Position numbers and translations under genes: made by a program
Source: Cardiocondyla obscurior
Taxonomy: Eukaryota; Arthropoda; Insecta; Hymenoptera; Formicidae
Reading direction: 5' to 3'
Length of the DNA: 64,000 bases
Assembly (NCBI RefSeq): GCF_019399895.1
Contig: NC_091874.1
Coordinates: 1,366,501-1,430,500, forward strand
In this document: positions 28,955 to 40,284 of the stretch, in pieces
How the letters are laid out: each line of letters starts with the position of its first letter
Position numbering within the stretch: position 1 is the stretch's first letter
Notes under the pieces: model-generated
Databases searched by the model: none
Told to the model about the DNA's origin: nothing
Seen by the model: the letters and a program-made list of their open reading frames with translations, nothing else

Positions 28955-29276
28955 GTGTCTGTGAAGCTAGCACGACATTATACAAATATAAAAAAAAAAC
29001 TAAAAGCTCTAATAGCACTTTGCACAGTTATACAGTTCCTGATAAAAATTAAAAAGAGTTCCGCGTTTTTTTTTTTATTAAAAAATAAAAATTGAAAAAT
29101 GCCGTGCTAACTTCGCGAATTCAGCACGGCAATTTTTCAATTTTTATTCTTTAATACAAAAAAACGCGGAACTCTTTTTAATTTTTATCAGGAACTGTAG
29201 AACTATGCAAAGTGCTATTAGAACTTTTAGTTTCTTTTTTTTTATTTGTGGAATGTCGTGCCAGCTTCACAGACAC
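28955..29276. mobile_element. Palindromic MITE, GTGTCTG family, complete copy
   Basis: The element begins GTGTCTGTGAAGCTAGCACG and ends with the matching inverse (CAGCTTCACAGACAC). Its two arms of about 145 bp are inverted copies of each other, meeting at a shorter palindrome around 29101-29130 (GCCGTGCTAAC ... CAGCACGGC). There is no coding capacity, so it must rely on a transposase elsewhere. Full-length inverted arms make it a foldback-type MITE. Relatives lie at 32784, 34036, 37636 and 38999. No clear target-site duplication was seen, so the superfamily is not assigned. Confidence 0.85.
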
Positions 29277-29335
29277 GTGTAATTCCCCCCGTAGGAGACG
29301 TGCGTCGGGCAGATTTACGGCGGCATACTTTGATC
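29277..29335 (+). repeat. 59-bp segment S, copy 1, abutting the MITE
   Basis: The segment beginning GTGTAATTC and ending CTTTGATC is found again in reverse orientation at 37710-37770 with only a handful of differences. Here it directly follows the right end of the MITE. In the second copy the MITE end abuts the other edge of the segment. It has no coding features. Confidence 0.8.
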
Positions 29336-32300
29336 GCCTATAAATTTCGTAGGAATATTATTCCACCGAGCTCCGAACAGCTGATATAGCCGCAACGTCC
29401 CGACGACTGTTGTTCAAAATTTATAATCAATTAACGTTCTGAAATGGATTAACTTGTTAAGGTAAATACTTCTAAACGCATTGACCCAATCCCGAAGCAT
29501 TCAATAATTATATACAGTAACAATTATTACCTTATCCTAAAAGAAAAAAAAAAAGAAAAGCACGGGACAAAATTTTAAGAAGTCAAATATATGTATACGA
29601 ATTTCCTAAGGCAAATGTAAAGCGAGATGTACGTAGAGAAAGTGACATATTACGAGGAGGGAAAAAAGATGACGCGCGAAGGGAGGAACGGCGACCTGCT
29701 TCCGTGTAAGGAAACACGTAAAATGACCCTATATTGTTCCGCGGTTGGTGCCTGGCCCCTTGGACAAACAGAAATATATGTCGGGAAAAGATGTCTTTCC
29801 ACCCCTGGAGCTCGAGGTGTTCCTTTTTTAAACGACGGAACAGTTGCGACCACGAATCGATGGTAACTACGTCGACCGGACTACGCGGTACAGTCCAGTG
29901 AGAAGGCAGGGACGACGGGCGAGTTCGCGATAACGTTTAAAAACCGAGACGACCCCGGCGACAAAAGCGCCTCATCGATGCCGATTTTTTCGAGGACGTC
30001 TGCGACGATTCCTTTGTGACAGCCGGTGACGTCAATCTCGGAAGAAATACTCGAGAGATCGCCGAGACGCAAGGGTAACTTTTCTCCGCGGGGTGTACCA
30101 TGTTGGGATGCGCGGGGTGCTTCGGTCTTTTGCATACATTTTGAAACGTAGAACCTCCGCCGCGCCGAATATGCTGGCCCCGGCGAAGAAAAGGAAAAAA
30201 AAAAGAGAGAGAGAAAAAAAAGAGGAAAGGGAGAAAAGGCGGAGGGAAACAAAAATACTTGTCTTCCTCTCTTTCGCTCTGACGGGAGAGATGAGAGGGG
30301 AGAGGAAAAATGGATGGGTAAACGAGAAACACGGAAAATCAAGAGACGCGCGGAGAATGTCGAAATGTACCGTGTATTAAAATTCCTTTGCCCTTTGAGT
30401 TCTCGAAATGTAATTTTGTTCCACTGAGAACTCACCTAATCATTTAATTTAAAGCACGGTAAATTTTAATAGATAATTGCAACATCAACGGCAACGTATG
30501 TTAATCTATGTTATTCCTAACGTGCATATACATATTTCTGTATCGCAATAAATCTGTATTTAATCTTTCTACCGTAATATAATGATCTTCTATTGCGCCT
30601 CTTCGCGGTCTAGCAATATGACAAAATAAACGTATAATTTGTTCGTGACGCGATATATGATGCTTTATAAAATGCGGCGAGGATTTAAAATTGCACCCGG
30701 GAAAAGAGGTAACAAAGGAGCCCGACGATGTGCCAAGGATTCGTACTTCGACCGGCGGCGGTGGGTTATTTCAGCGCTATCGGAAAAATGTTATTTACGC
30801 AGGACAGCACCGAGCTACAGAAGCTCTGTCCTTATTTACATGTGGTAAGTCTCCTACGGGACCAAATCCCGGGCCGCGCTTGGAACCCTGATAATTCTTC
30901 CTTTGATCCCGTTCCCGTGGGTTCAACCACTCGCCCTCCCGACCCTCCTACGCCCCTCTTAGTCCTGTCTGCGCCGGAGAACGAGTGAGGACCGCTGAGA
31001 GGAAAGAGAAAAAAAAAAACAAACAAAAAAAAAATATATATATATATAATAAAAAAAAATATATATATATATAAAATAACCAACGGAATACCTGTCATGT
31101 TAAAAAAAAAATCGGCGGTTTCCCCGCCGGAGTGGATTGTGATTTTCCGTTTCGGCAAAGAGAAGCCGTCATAAAAAATGTCTTGATCGAGGGAGAATGT
31201 ATTTCGCTATATTCGCTCGGAATAGGGTTTATCGATCACCATGTAAATACTTATACAGGGTGTGTGTCAATTGACGACACAAACAAGCACTTTGTACCAT
31301 GCGGTTGTGAATTTTTCCGACGAATCGTGAACTCTCGCCTGTACGCGCGCGGCAGTAATCTGGATTTAATCGAGATCAATAAAATCGCGCGGGGGCGCGA
31401 TTAGCCTCGGAATTATTCGAAAAAGAAGTCCCGGCTGTTAGGAATCCGCGCGCGGGGTGACGCGATCGAGGTTTGTAATAGCGAAGTTGGAAATCGATCC
31501 GAGTTTAGCTCGCGATTTCATTTCCATCGGCCCGTCAATGGTCGAAATTTCCGGCGAGGCCTGTCTCCACGGCGACGTTAGCGGTTGCGAACTTTAAGGT
31601 GTCTTTAAGTAACCGGTCTCCCGATCGGGGGTGTCACGGCCGTCTCGGGTCATATCTACTTTAGCGGCGGGCGAAATCTGACGAAAAGCACGGCACGAAG
31701 AGAACGGCAGATATCATCTCGAGCAAACTGGCGGCAGAAAGACCGGCGCGCCGCTGGACGGATACGGGGTGTCCTATTATTACGCTGATAACATTGGTAA
31801 ACACGCCGACGTACGTTTACATCGACGACGGTATCCCGGCGTGACGGTTTCCATCCCGTGATGCGTCTAGCGGGTGACGCGGGAGGAAATGGTCGAACTC
31901 TTCGAAGTGGAAACGAATGCTTCTCGCCAACCGGCGTCATCTTGAACTAAGAAATTCAGCATCGACTCGAGGGCGGTTATTCGTGTCGAAACGCGGGCAC
32001 ATCCACCGCAGGAAGGCGGCGCATAAAAAACATATTTCGAGGTCCTGCAGGGGCTGCGGCAGGGTGGACCTTCGTAGTAATATATCAAGCCAGATCGATA
32101 CTATTCCACAGACTTCGGTTGTTCGGAAACCTTCCAGGACGCCCGTCCACCTCCTTCTCTTGTGTTCTCTCTCTCTCTTTCTCTTTTCCTGTTCCTCTCT
32201 TCTTCGCTCTCTCTCTCTCTCTCTTTCTCCCTCTTTGGCAAGTACACTCTCAAATATCCCCGAAGTTGGAACACTAGCAAGACGTGGATAAGCCAGTCGT

Positions 32301-32783
32301 AGATGTTGGAAATTCGGCGAATCCTCACGCCACACTTACCATAACGATTTGATCAACGATACACACCGTGGGGTCGTTATGCGGTATAAAAGATGACCAT
32401 TATAGCAGAATCACAAAGAAGTCGGGAAAAGTATCGAGATCAAAGGACCGTTAAATAAATCTTTGCAACTCCGCGCCTTAATATTACAACAATCGTCATT
32501 TCCTTCGGTTTAATACGCGCGGAACGTTCGAGGGTACTTGGAAAAACAATAGCTTCGACGCTCTCCGGTGCCGAAAATATTACGGAAAATATTACTAAGC
32601 GATGCTCGATATTCGCGAAAGAAACGCGTCCTTCGAGAGAAGAGAGCGAATGATATGCTTGAAAGGCAGTAACGAGGGAAAGTGTCGCCGAATCATCACA
32701 TTATACCGCATTACATTTGGTGAATTTCCCGTTTTAGCGTTTTAATAACTGATTCTTAAATCATTGTCATCATAATCGACTGC
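29336..32783. other. No recognisable gene; low-complexity tracts
   Basis: Purine-rich low-complexity DNA lies at 30187-30250. An AT dinucleotide tract with A runs lies at 31008-31075. A CT tract lies at 32163-32236. At 30803-30844 a 42-base open stretch is bounded by an acceptor-like and a strong donor-like sequence (see findings). Short stretches resembling transposon ends (TATACAGGGTGTGTG at 31251, ACGGGGTGTCC near 31763) occur singly. The frames across the CT tract on both strands are repeat artefacts. Confidence 0.5.
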
Positions 32784-33311
32784 GTGTCTGTAAAGCTAAC
32801 ACGACATTCTTTTTACGAGTAAAAGCAATAAAAAAAACACTTTCGTCATAATTCCCAAATTGATGAAAACCGATTTTTAATAGAAAAAATAAAATAAAAT
32901 TTATTTTTATTCTTGAGTACAAAAATGCATAAGACTCATTCTGTTAAAATTTGATAAGTAGGTACATGTTATCAAATACACGTATTAAAAAAATTAATTT
33001 AATTTTATTTTTTCTATTAAAAATCGGTTTTCATCAATTTGGGAATCATGACAAAATTTTTTTATATTACTTTAACTCGTAAACTCTTTAAAAAAATAAT
33101 TATTTTCAATACGTTTTAATGCTTTAAAGGGGAAAGTGCCGTACTAGATTCGCGAAGTTAGCACGGCATTTTTTCAATTTTTATTTTTTAATAAAAAAAA
33201 ACGTGGAACTCTTTTTAATTTTTATTAGGGACTATAGAACTACGCAAAGTGCTATTAGAACTTTTAGTTTTTTTTTATATTTGTAGAATGTCGTGCCAGC
33301 TTCACAGACAC
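32784..33311. mobile_element. Palindromic MITE, GTGTCTG family, enlarged copy
   Basis: It starts GTGTCTGTAAAGCTAACACG and ends CAGCTTCACAGACAC, with the central GCCGTACT ... AGCACGGC palindrome at about 33136-33166 and a right arm very similar to the copy at 28955. It is about 200 bp longer because the left half holds a second inverted repeat (about 32848-33058) absent from the first copy. This suggests another foldback inserted into this one. There is no coding capacity. Confidence 0.8.
32848..33058. repeat. Inverted repeat nested in the MITE
   Basis: The left arm has ATTCCCAAATTGATGAAAACC followed by GATTTTTAATAG; the right arm has CTATTAAAAATC followed by GGTTTTCATCAATTTGGGAAT. The arms are about 55 bp and nearly identical, separated by an AT-rich loop of about 95 bp. 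Its position inside only one family member points to a separate, later insertion. Confidence 0.75.
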
Positions 33312-34035
33312 CGTACAAAACCGGAAAAAAAAAGATAAGTTTACTTTTACTAACTGCGAGAAGCCGCTGCGGCAAATCTTAAGGACGCAAATATCAATTA
33401 CACGTTATCTGATGTAACTTACTTCCCTTATCGACGCGATTAAACTTAATTTATTTTTACGTCAAAGTTTTAGTCTCCGCGACAAACACGTTCGCATTAA
33501 AATTCTTCTAAAATTTAACAGTTATAAATTCTATCTACTACTCCGAAAAATTATCGGCGGGATCGTTATTTAAGGGATCTCTATTAATATACGCCTCGCA
33601 GCAAAACGCGCGGGCACTACGTTCCCTTTCCCTCCCTTCCTACCCTCGTGAAACTCGCTACTAGCCGGTCCACCTTCGGGGTTGCGGGATATCCGCGTTC
33701 GATCGCGGACAACTTTCTGAATAGGTGATCACGTAAAACTGATTTAGCAATTCGCCCGTTCCCGGGGCGGCGCGATCTTAGTTCAAATTGAGTATAGTCC
33801 AAGTCTTACTCGGGTGAACCACTACTAATCCAATTCCAGAGATCTCGAGACGTTCCGAGGTGAGCCGAGGGTGTTGCAGGGTATGCGAGAGGGTAGCCGA
33901 GAGAAAGAGCCGTCGGGACGCTCTGCAGATAGACGAGAGCGATCGTGGTTGTGGTCGGAGGGAGGAAAGGGGAGAAGGGTGCCGGCAAGAGAGAAAGAAA
34001 GTGTACAAGTGAGGGTACGTCGAAGGTATAATATC
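33312..34035. other. No recognisable gene
   Basis: Mixed composition without repeats of note. Overlapping minus-strand frames (33778-34075) are Ser/Leu/Pro-rich and arise from a GA-rich plus strand. Nothing else can be supported. Confidence 0.5.
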
Positions 34036-34215
34036 GCCGTGCTGGATTTGAGAAGTTAGCACGGCATTTTTTCAATTTTAATTTTTTAATACAAAAAACG
34101 CGGAACTCTTTTTAATTTTTATCAGAAACTGTAGAACTGTGCAAAGTGCTATTAGATCTTTTAGTTTTTTTTTTTTTTTTATATTTGTAGAATGTCGTGC
34201 TAGCTTCACGGACAC
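34036..34215. mobile_element. GTGTCTG-family MITE, right half only
   Basis: It begins at the central palindrome (GCCGTGCTGG ... TTAGCACGGC), runs through the right arm and ends CTAGCTTCACGGACAC. The left arm is missing, so this is a truncated copy. The internal T run is longer than in its relatives. Confidence 0.8.
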
Positions 34216-37200
34216 TCCAGTACGTCAACTCGCAGTAAACGCTTTTACTCTCGGTCCCGCGCCGCGCTTCATCTCTTTCTCTTTAAGGAGTCTCGAACAA
34301 AGATTTTACAAGCATTAGTGATTCGATTAAGAAGCCGTCTCAGGCGCTCGGCTTTAAAGTCTCGACGCGTGAAACTTTCTTAGAGAAATCGTTACTTAAG
34401 TTTCCCGCGTTATGCACTTTCGCCTCTTTTCGAATAGTTCGCAAAGAAATTACTCCAATAGCAAACTCGTGTGCTATTAATAATTACCGTAAACACCGTG
34501 CACGCGCTCAACTTTTTGAAACGCAAATAAGGTGTTATTTGCTATTAGATTATTTTCAGTCGATAATTTCTGTGAGTTGTAGTGGACTTAATATAGCACG
34601 CGCATTATTTTCAATATTACATGTACTATTTTCTTTAATTTATTCTACCTAATTCCATTAACCTAGTTTTCAACAAAACGTCGCAATAGCAAATAGCCTT
34701 TGAACTTAGACTGACTGAATATACTTTAGAGCCGGTGCGCTGCGAGTTTAGACTGCCGTCGTATTTTCCGAGGAATCGAGCGAGCGTGTGCACGCGTTCT
34801 TAAAAAATTCCATCATCGACAACCACAGCTCGTTACGTCGCCGCTTGCGAGACAAAGTCCTTACCGCTGCGACGAAGCATTCCTTTCCAAGATGTCGCAA
34901 AACGAAACGCATCTGCCGAGTTACGCGAGAGCCCGTTCTCAAATTGAAATTAATTTTAATTTGTTGACTGGTAAGCGATCATTAAATCCTTAAGTAAATG
35001 AATTTTTGTCGATGTAACGGAGAAGCATAAGACGTGCAATTAGATGTTACGTGAAACTCGTTTAATAATTAAGTTATTACGTAGCGATCGATAATCAACA
35101 CTTTATTATTCGCCTATTACTTAACGCTTACATTTCCATATGTTACACGACTCGTCGCGCTCGTCGCGGAAGGCAGCCGGAGAAAAGCTGTATCGCCGTG
35201 CGAGTAAAATAAGGGGTCGCCGTAATAAGGGGAAAACGTACGTGAGTAGTAAACGCAGCCGATGGGGCGAGCAGAGGGCAGCGGGAGGCCGGGGATGGAG
35301 GGCGAGGGGGTGCTGCAAAACCGAACGGAGTAAAGGGAGAACGGGGACGACATTAGGCTGGGTTTCCCGACGAGACGAGGGTAGGACGTTTGAGGTCAGT
35401 TCGGGGCGGTTTTTTCAACCCCCGGAGCGACTCGCTCAATACCAGGCCACCCCTCGACTGACCAATGGTCGACCGCCAGACCCCACCATTCGCCCTAGCT
35501 GACCAGCCAGCCGATTGGACGAAAACCTCCCGAGGGATACTCTATCCGGCGAGGATACTCTCTCGCTCTCGGCCCCGGATCTTCTCGAGATCCGCTAACT
35601 AACCGGAGAGGAGAGAGAGCTTACGTACCGGGTGTGCTCTCGATATCGGAGATTCCGCGGAGATATTTCCTGCCCTCGAAATTCACCGCCCGGTCTCATC
35701 CGGCAAAGGAATTTCTGATGAGGGATTAGAATGAATTTACTGTCTCGGATGCTGTACCGTTTATTCTCGCGCTCGCCAGGGATAGCGTGTGGAAAATTGA
35801 AATTGAATTTCGTGGCGATTGTTTCTTACGGAGTATTTCAGAAAGATAGCTCGTGGTAAAATTAATTTTTGCTTTTAACTGTAATTTATAAAGAGTCGGG
35901 CGATGGTCGAGTACGCTAAGCACCAAGCTGATAAGGCATGAATGCGTGATTCGAATTTCGACAAGTTGCGAGCGACAGACAACCATACACGCAACGTTTC
36001 CGAAACATACGAACAGCAGTATACAGTAGGAGGAACGGAGTGATGGCTATCGGAAACCCATAGATAAGAAGTTAAAGAAAAAGAAAGAAGGAGGAGAGTA
36101 AAAGTGGCCGTTCGGAACCGGCGTTAAATAGTAGGTCTCATGTTTAATCATGAACTCGGTAACCCCAAGGGGAGTCCGAAAAATAATTCTATACTTCTTT
36201 CCTTCCTGTAATTTATAATTTCTTATTTCAAGTTCAGAAATCCGCGCTGCTGACATTGTTGTACAATTTTATAATAGTATTTGCCATCTGCATCGGCGAA
36301 CGAATGTACTATCCACCTTGACAACGTTCAAACGGCAAGAAATATGCGCGATATACGTCGGCACGAAAAAGTATATTAAAAGTATCCATTCCAAAGTGGT
36401 GGCATAAACGTCCGCAGTAATATCTTTACTCGACTCTCGATGCATTTTATCGGGGGGTGAGGTTCTCTCCACTTTCTCATCGTCGCCGCGGAGCGAGGAT
36501 CGCGATACGCCCGTTCGCGCGTACTCAAGATCCTCCTAGAGAAAAAAAGAAAGAGAAAGAGAGAGAAAGAGAGAGAGACTCGCGAGTCCGATTTCTGCAT
36601 AACGTCCTAATTTTCCAAGTGGATGAAAACATATGAAAATCTGCGAGGCAAACGAGCAGACGTTAAGGGGCGCCAAGTCAGAGCCAATAAAATTCTCTTT
36701 CTCCCCCTTGGCTCGCTCTTATTTCCTTCACCGCCCTTTTACTTCCTGCCAGCCAGCCACTTTATCCGTTTCTGCCGCGCGAGATTTCGCGGGTGCACGT
36801 CTCCATATTTATATGTTCCCTTATCGCAGGGCGAACAAGAAAAGGAAAAAAAAAGGAGAGAGAAAAAAAAAAAAAGGAAATATTGGTGAAAAAATTCTCT
36901 CGAGCTGTCAGCTGAAATTTTTCGATCGTCAAAACGAAAGCCCGGCTGGTGGGATTATTAGAAAGTCGATGAACGGATAGATTTCGCGGCCTGTTTGCAT
37001 TTCAATTGGCAGACTCGGGAGAGACATTAATCGGTCACCAAGAAGCTGGGAAAAATAATGAAATTATCGTGAATCAATATGCGGCACGGGCCGCCGTCTT
37101 GTCTCCGTGAAGCAAAGTGGCCATTCAACGTTAGGTATGTAAGATAAACGAATAATAAGAGTAATTATCACGCGGTCGCCTCGTGCTCTTCAAGAAAAAT

Positions 37201-37499
37201 GGGCCGGACAAATTCAAAGAAGGAAAACACCGTACGAACGAAAAGCGGAGCTCAAGCGGAGCTGGCGCAATATAGCGCAGCAGAGCGGTTTCGGACCTGA
37301 CAGCGGGTAGATCGATAAAGAAAAATAGCGCGTGTCGCAACGGACAAAGAATTAGAAATAAGAAAGCAGCGTGTTCGCATTAAAGACGGCAGTGGCCGAG
37401 TAGTTTGTAATTATTGTCTAAGTAATGTTAATAAACGAGTGTCGTACGATATTAAGAAAAGACTTTATTCCGAGTTAATTATTCACCGCGTTCAAATTA
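34216..37499. other. No recognisable gene; includes GA tract
   Basis: CpG-rich block at 35140-35700 and a GA/AAAG tract at 36540-36578; otherwise mixed DNA. Frames of up to 120 codons (35140-35502) are Arg/Gly/Ser-rich and show no domain. A purine-rich stretch at 36838-36882 produces Lys/Glu-rich artefact frames. Confidence 0.5.
36540..36578. repeat. GA-rich simple repeat
   Basis: GAAAAAAAGAAAGAGAAAGA followed by uninterrupted GAGAGA units. It is a potential GAGA-factor platform but may be only a microsatellite. Confidence 0.85.
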
Positions 37500-37635
37500 A
37501 TACAAAAATTTTTTTTTTAATCAGTTTTTAATTTTTTTTCATAATGTTGCACATACCAAAGAAATTGCTTTTATTCGTAAGTATTTGAAAAAAAATCGGC
37601 ATTAATTAATTTTTAATTTTACTATAAAAAAAAAA

Positions 37636-37709
37636 TTAATGCAAAGTGCTATTAAAACTTTTAGTTTTTTTTCTATATTTATAGAATGTCATGCCAGCTT
37701 CACAGACAC
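37636..37709. mobile_element. GTGTCTG-family MITE, right-end fragment
   Basis: GCAAAGTGCTATTA, then TTTTAGTTTTTT, then ATGCCAGCTTCACAGACAC match the right end of the copy at 28955. The AT-rich DNA from about 37500 may be its decayed body. It is followed immediately by segment S in reverse orientation. Confidence 0.75.
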
Positions 37710-37770
37710 GATCAAAGTATGCCGCCGTAAATCTGCCCGACACACGTCTCCTATGGGGAGAATTACACGT
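37710..37770 (-). repeat. Segment S, copy 2, inverted relative to copy 1
   Basis: It runs from GATCAAAGTATGCCGCC to GAATTACACGT and is the reverse complement of 29277-29335 apart from a few substitutions. It is flanked on the left by a MITE right end. The two copies form an inverted repeat about 8.4 kb apart. Confidence 0.8.
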
Positions 37771-38010
37771 GGTAAGTGGAGGAAAATACGATAAAAAAAA
37801 AAAAAAATCGAGGGTGAGGAACGACGATCGTTTCCGTCGCGAGATCCAGCGTAAAATGGCCGGTCGTAGGTCGAGGAAAGCGTAAAGAATCCCAGGGCCC
37901 CGGTCTAACGCAGTTAATTTGGCAAATGGGGGCTGTCTCTCCACCCTGAACATGGCCACTGCCCTCGCATATAGGTACGGGCTCGTTCTACGTGTAACAC
38001 GCGTGCACAT

Positions 38011-38033
38011 CTTAGAGCATATATTACTGGAGG
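38011..38033 (+). repeat. Short repeat CTTAGAGCATATATTACTGG, copy 1
   Basis: The 23-base string CTTAGAGCATATATTACTGG + AGG, preceded by GTGCAC and two bases, recurs at 40034-40056, also after GTGCAC. It lies just upstream of the AT-rich direct repeats at 38066. It may be the edge of a shared mobile element. Confidence 0.7.
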
Positions 38034-38065
38034 AGGAATAGTCTATAAAGAATTGAAAAAAAAAA

Positions 38066-38362
38066 TTGGAACTATTTATTTAAGAATCGGTTTTAAACAA
38101 TTTATAAAAAATTCAATTCAATTAAATTAAATAATTCAAAACCATTCATATTTAATTTAAGAAAAAATAAATATTTTTAACCTGAAACCAAATTTTATTT
38201 CATTTAAAAATTAAGTCGGATCATTGAAATAAAATAAAAAAATTGAAACCATTTATATAAAAATTGGAAGAAAAAAAGTTGGGACTATTTATTTAAGAAT
38301 CGGTTTTGAACCATTTATAAAAAAATTCAATTCAATTAAATTGAATAATTCAAAACCATTTT
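38066..38362 (+). repeat. AT-rich element with two direct copies of an about 80-bp unit
   Basis: The unit with ACTATTTATTTAAGAATCGG, TTTATAAAAAATTCAATTC and AATAATTCAAAACCATT occurs at 38066-38146 and 38279-38362. Between them is related AT-rich sequence (ATTGAAACCATTTATA). It has no coding capacity and no clear terminal repeats. It is likely a degenerate tandem repeat or LTR-less transposon relic. Confidence 0.7.
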
Positions 38363-38364
38363 TG

Positions 38365-38998
38365 TAACGCGCGCAAACCGAAGCTATGTGAGAAAACGCG
38401 AAACGAATTGTCTCGGACCTTTAACCGTTCGGATAGAATCCGCAATATTTGTTTAAAGGACAAGCGACCGGAGATTCGCTTAAATTGGAAATTTTGCCTT
38501 TTTTCCATCTAAGGGAGGGTGTTAAATTCCCTGTGAGATTCGATTGGTCGGAGTTATGCGGCAGCCACAGATTTCCTGCCCGGAAGAATCGACAAGATGG
38601 GTTTGTTCACGATTTTCTATCGGCCTGCGCTGATTTTTCACACTTTGCCAAATCTCGGAATAAATCAAACATATTCTTGAAAGCCAATAAATATTACAGA
38701 AATAAGTTCTCATTATTCTATTCTCCGCGAAAGAATATTAGGAAAATTTAAATTTCTTATAGATAAAGAAATTTTTTTTTTATAAATTTAATTTTCTATG
38801 ATTTTAATTGCTTAATCTGACTTGATAATCCATTTAACGTTAAATTAGAGAAGATAATGTTCCCTATTCGCGTTTAATGCTCGAATTTTTGATATAAGAT
38901 GTGGTCTTTGACCGGGTAATCGTGTAAGGTTCGTTAATTATTGCTGGGTGGCCTCGCGAATCAGGGATTGAAACGGAGAATCGAATCCAAAATACTCG
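38365..38998. other. No recognisable gene
   Basis: Mixed to AT-rich DNA. The 38449-38751 frame (100 codons) does not begin with an ATG in a good context and shows no domain. Confidence 0.5.
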
Positions 38999-39052
38999 GT
39001 GTCTGTGAGACTGGTATGATATTCGACAAATGTTTAAAAAAACTAAAAGTTT
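38999..39052. mobile_element. GTGTCTG-family MITE, left-end fragment
   Basis: GTGTCTGTGAGACTGGTATG, then ATATTCGACAAAT, then AACTAAAAGTTT correspond to the left end of the copy at 28955, with more substitutions. Only the terminus is recognisable. Confidence 0.6.
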
Positions 39053-40033
39053 GAATTATTATTTTTGTTAGATTAGATGTGAATTATAACGAAAATAATG
39101 ACCGAAGAGAGGAAGTGTGGAAAGCTTGGAACGTATTAGACACACGAGTATATTTTTAAACACAAAACAACAAATTATTTTTGTATTTTTGATAAAAAAT
39201 TCAGTTTTTAATATATAGAGAAATAACCTATTTAGCAGTCTTTTATAATGCAACGAGCATTCCATTTCCTACAACTGGGTCAAAACGAATTGGCCGAATG
39301 AATGATTAATTCAGACCGATTAATTTGATCTTCGACGATTCAACGCGCGCGAGCGCTGACAAGACTCGTTCCTTATCGAAGGATGCGAATTGTAAATGAG
39401 GCTATCGATAGACCCACACTTCTTACTTTCGGCCACTATTCTGCGACGTCGACAAGGGGGTGTTCGCTCGGGTGGAAGGGGGTCGAGATGGCTAGAATTT
39501 ATAGCGTCTTTGCGATGGGACCGGGATAGAACGGGGGAAAGGGGAGGTAGGATGAGGCAGAGCCGCCCCTCAGACTCAATGTTTTCTGCAGGGAAAGTCG
39601 GAAGTCGAGCCGAACCCTGGCCAGGACTAGCCGTCTACCATACGTCTTGCTAACAGACCGGAGAGGTTTAGTCGTTGAGGCTGAGATAACAAAAAATTGT
39701 GTAAAATTTACCCGCCGACTTAGCGAACGTTTCCGCGCGTCGTGCTCGTGATCACGACGTCTCAAGCCGACGTTTTGAGTTTCGTGTCTTAAGTCGACGC
39801 GATACGGACGGAATAAATTTTCAAAGCGTTCCCAGGTCGGACAATTGGTGTTCGTTATCGAGTAGATTTAGTTGGACGAGCGGGTCCTTCCATTTTCCGA
39901 ATGGACTTCTGACCCCACCATCCCACGGCGCATGGGGATGCTTTTTATTAGCTCCGCCAGGATCACCCGGTATACCCAATCGCGCGTGTATGCACGAAGT
40001 GCCCTATGTCTCTGTGTATGTGTAAATGTGCAC
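39053..40033. other. No recognisable gene
   Basis: AT-rich DNA at 39053-39320, then mixed CpG-rich DNA. Frames on both strands (39396-39765) are Arg-rich and lack motifs. Confidence 0.5.
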
Positions 40034-40056
40034 CTTAGAGCATATATTACTGGAGG
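40034..40056 (+). repeat. Short repeat CTTAGAGCATATATTACTGG, copy 2
   Basis: Second copy of the string at 38011-38033, again preceded by GTGCAC. It sits about 30 bases left of an inverted-repeat element (40087-40284). Confidence 0.7.
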
Positions 40057-40086
40057 GGAGAATGTCAAATTGAATCTGTGACCAAG

Positions 40087-40284
40087 TTCGGTGTGAGAGA
40101 GAAAGGTAGAGTATTACCATTGTTCTTAATGCACAAACGCGGAGACGTCACGTTTTTCAATTAGCGAAATGCATGAAGAGTCAAAATGTATAAATATCGT
40201 AAAAAAGAAATTAATATATCAAATAAATCATTCGCGTTTGCGTATTAAGAATAATGGTAATACTCTACCTTTCTCTCGCGACAC
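40087..40284. mobile_element. Short foldback element with about 55-bp arms
   Basis: The left arm contains GAGAGAAAGGTAGAGTATTA, then CCATTGTTCTTAATGCACAAACGCG. The right arm is its near reverse complement (CGCGTTTGCG, then TATTAAGAATAATGG, then TAATACTCTACCTTTCTCTC). The loop is about 90 bp and AT-rich. There is no coding capacity. It is best read as a small MITE; a structured RNA is an alternative. Confidence 0.7.
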
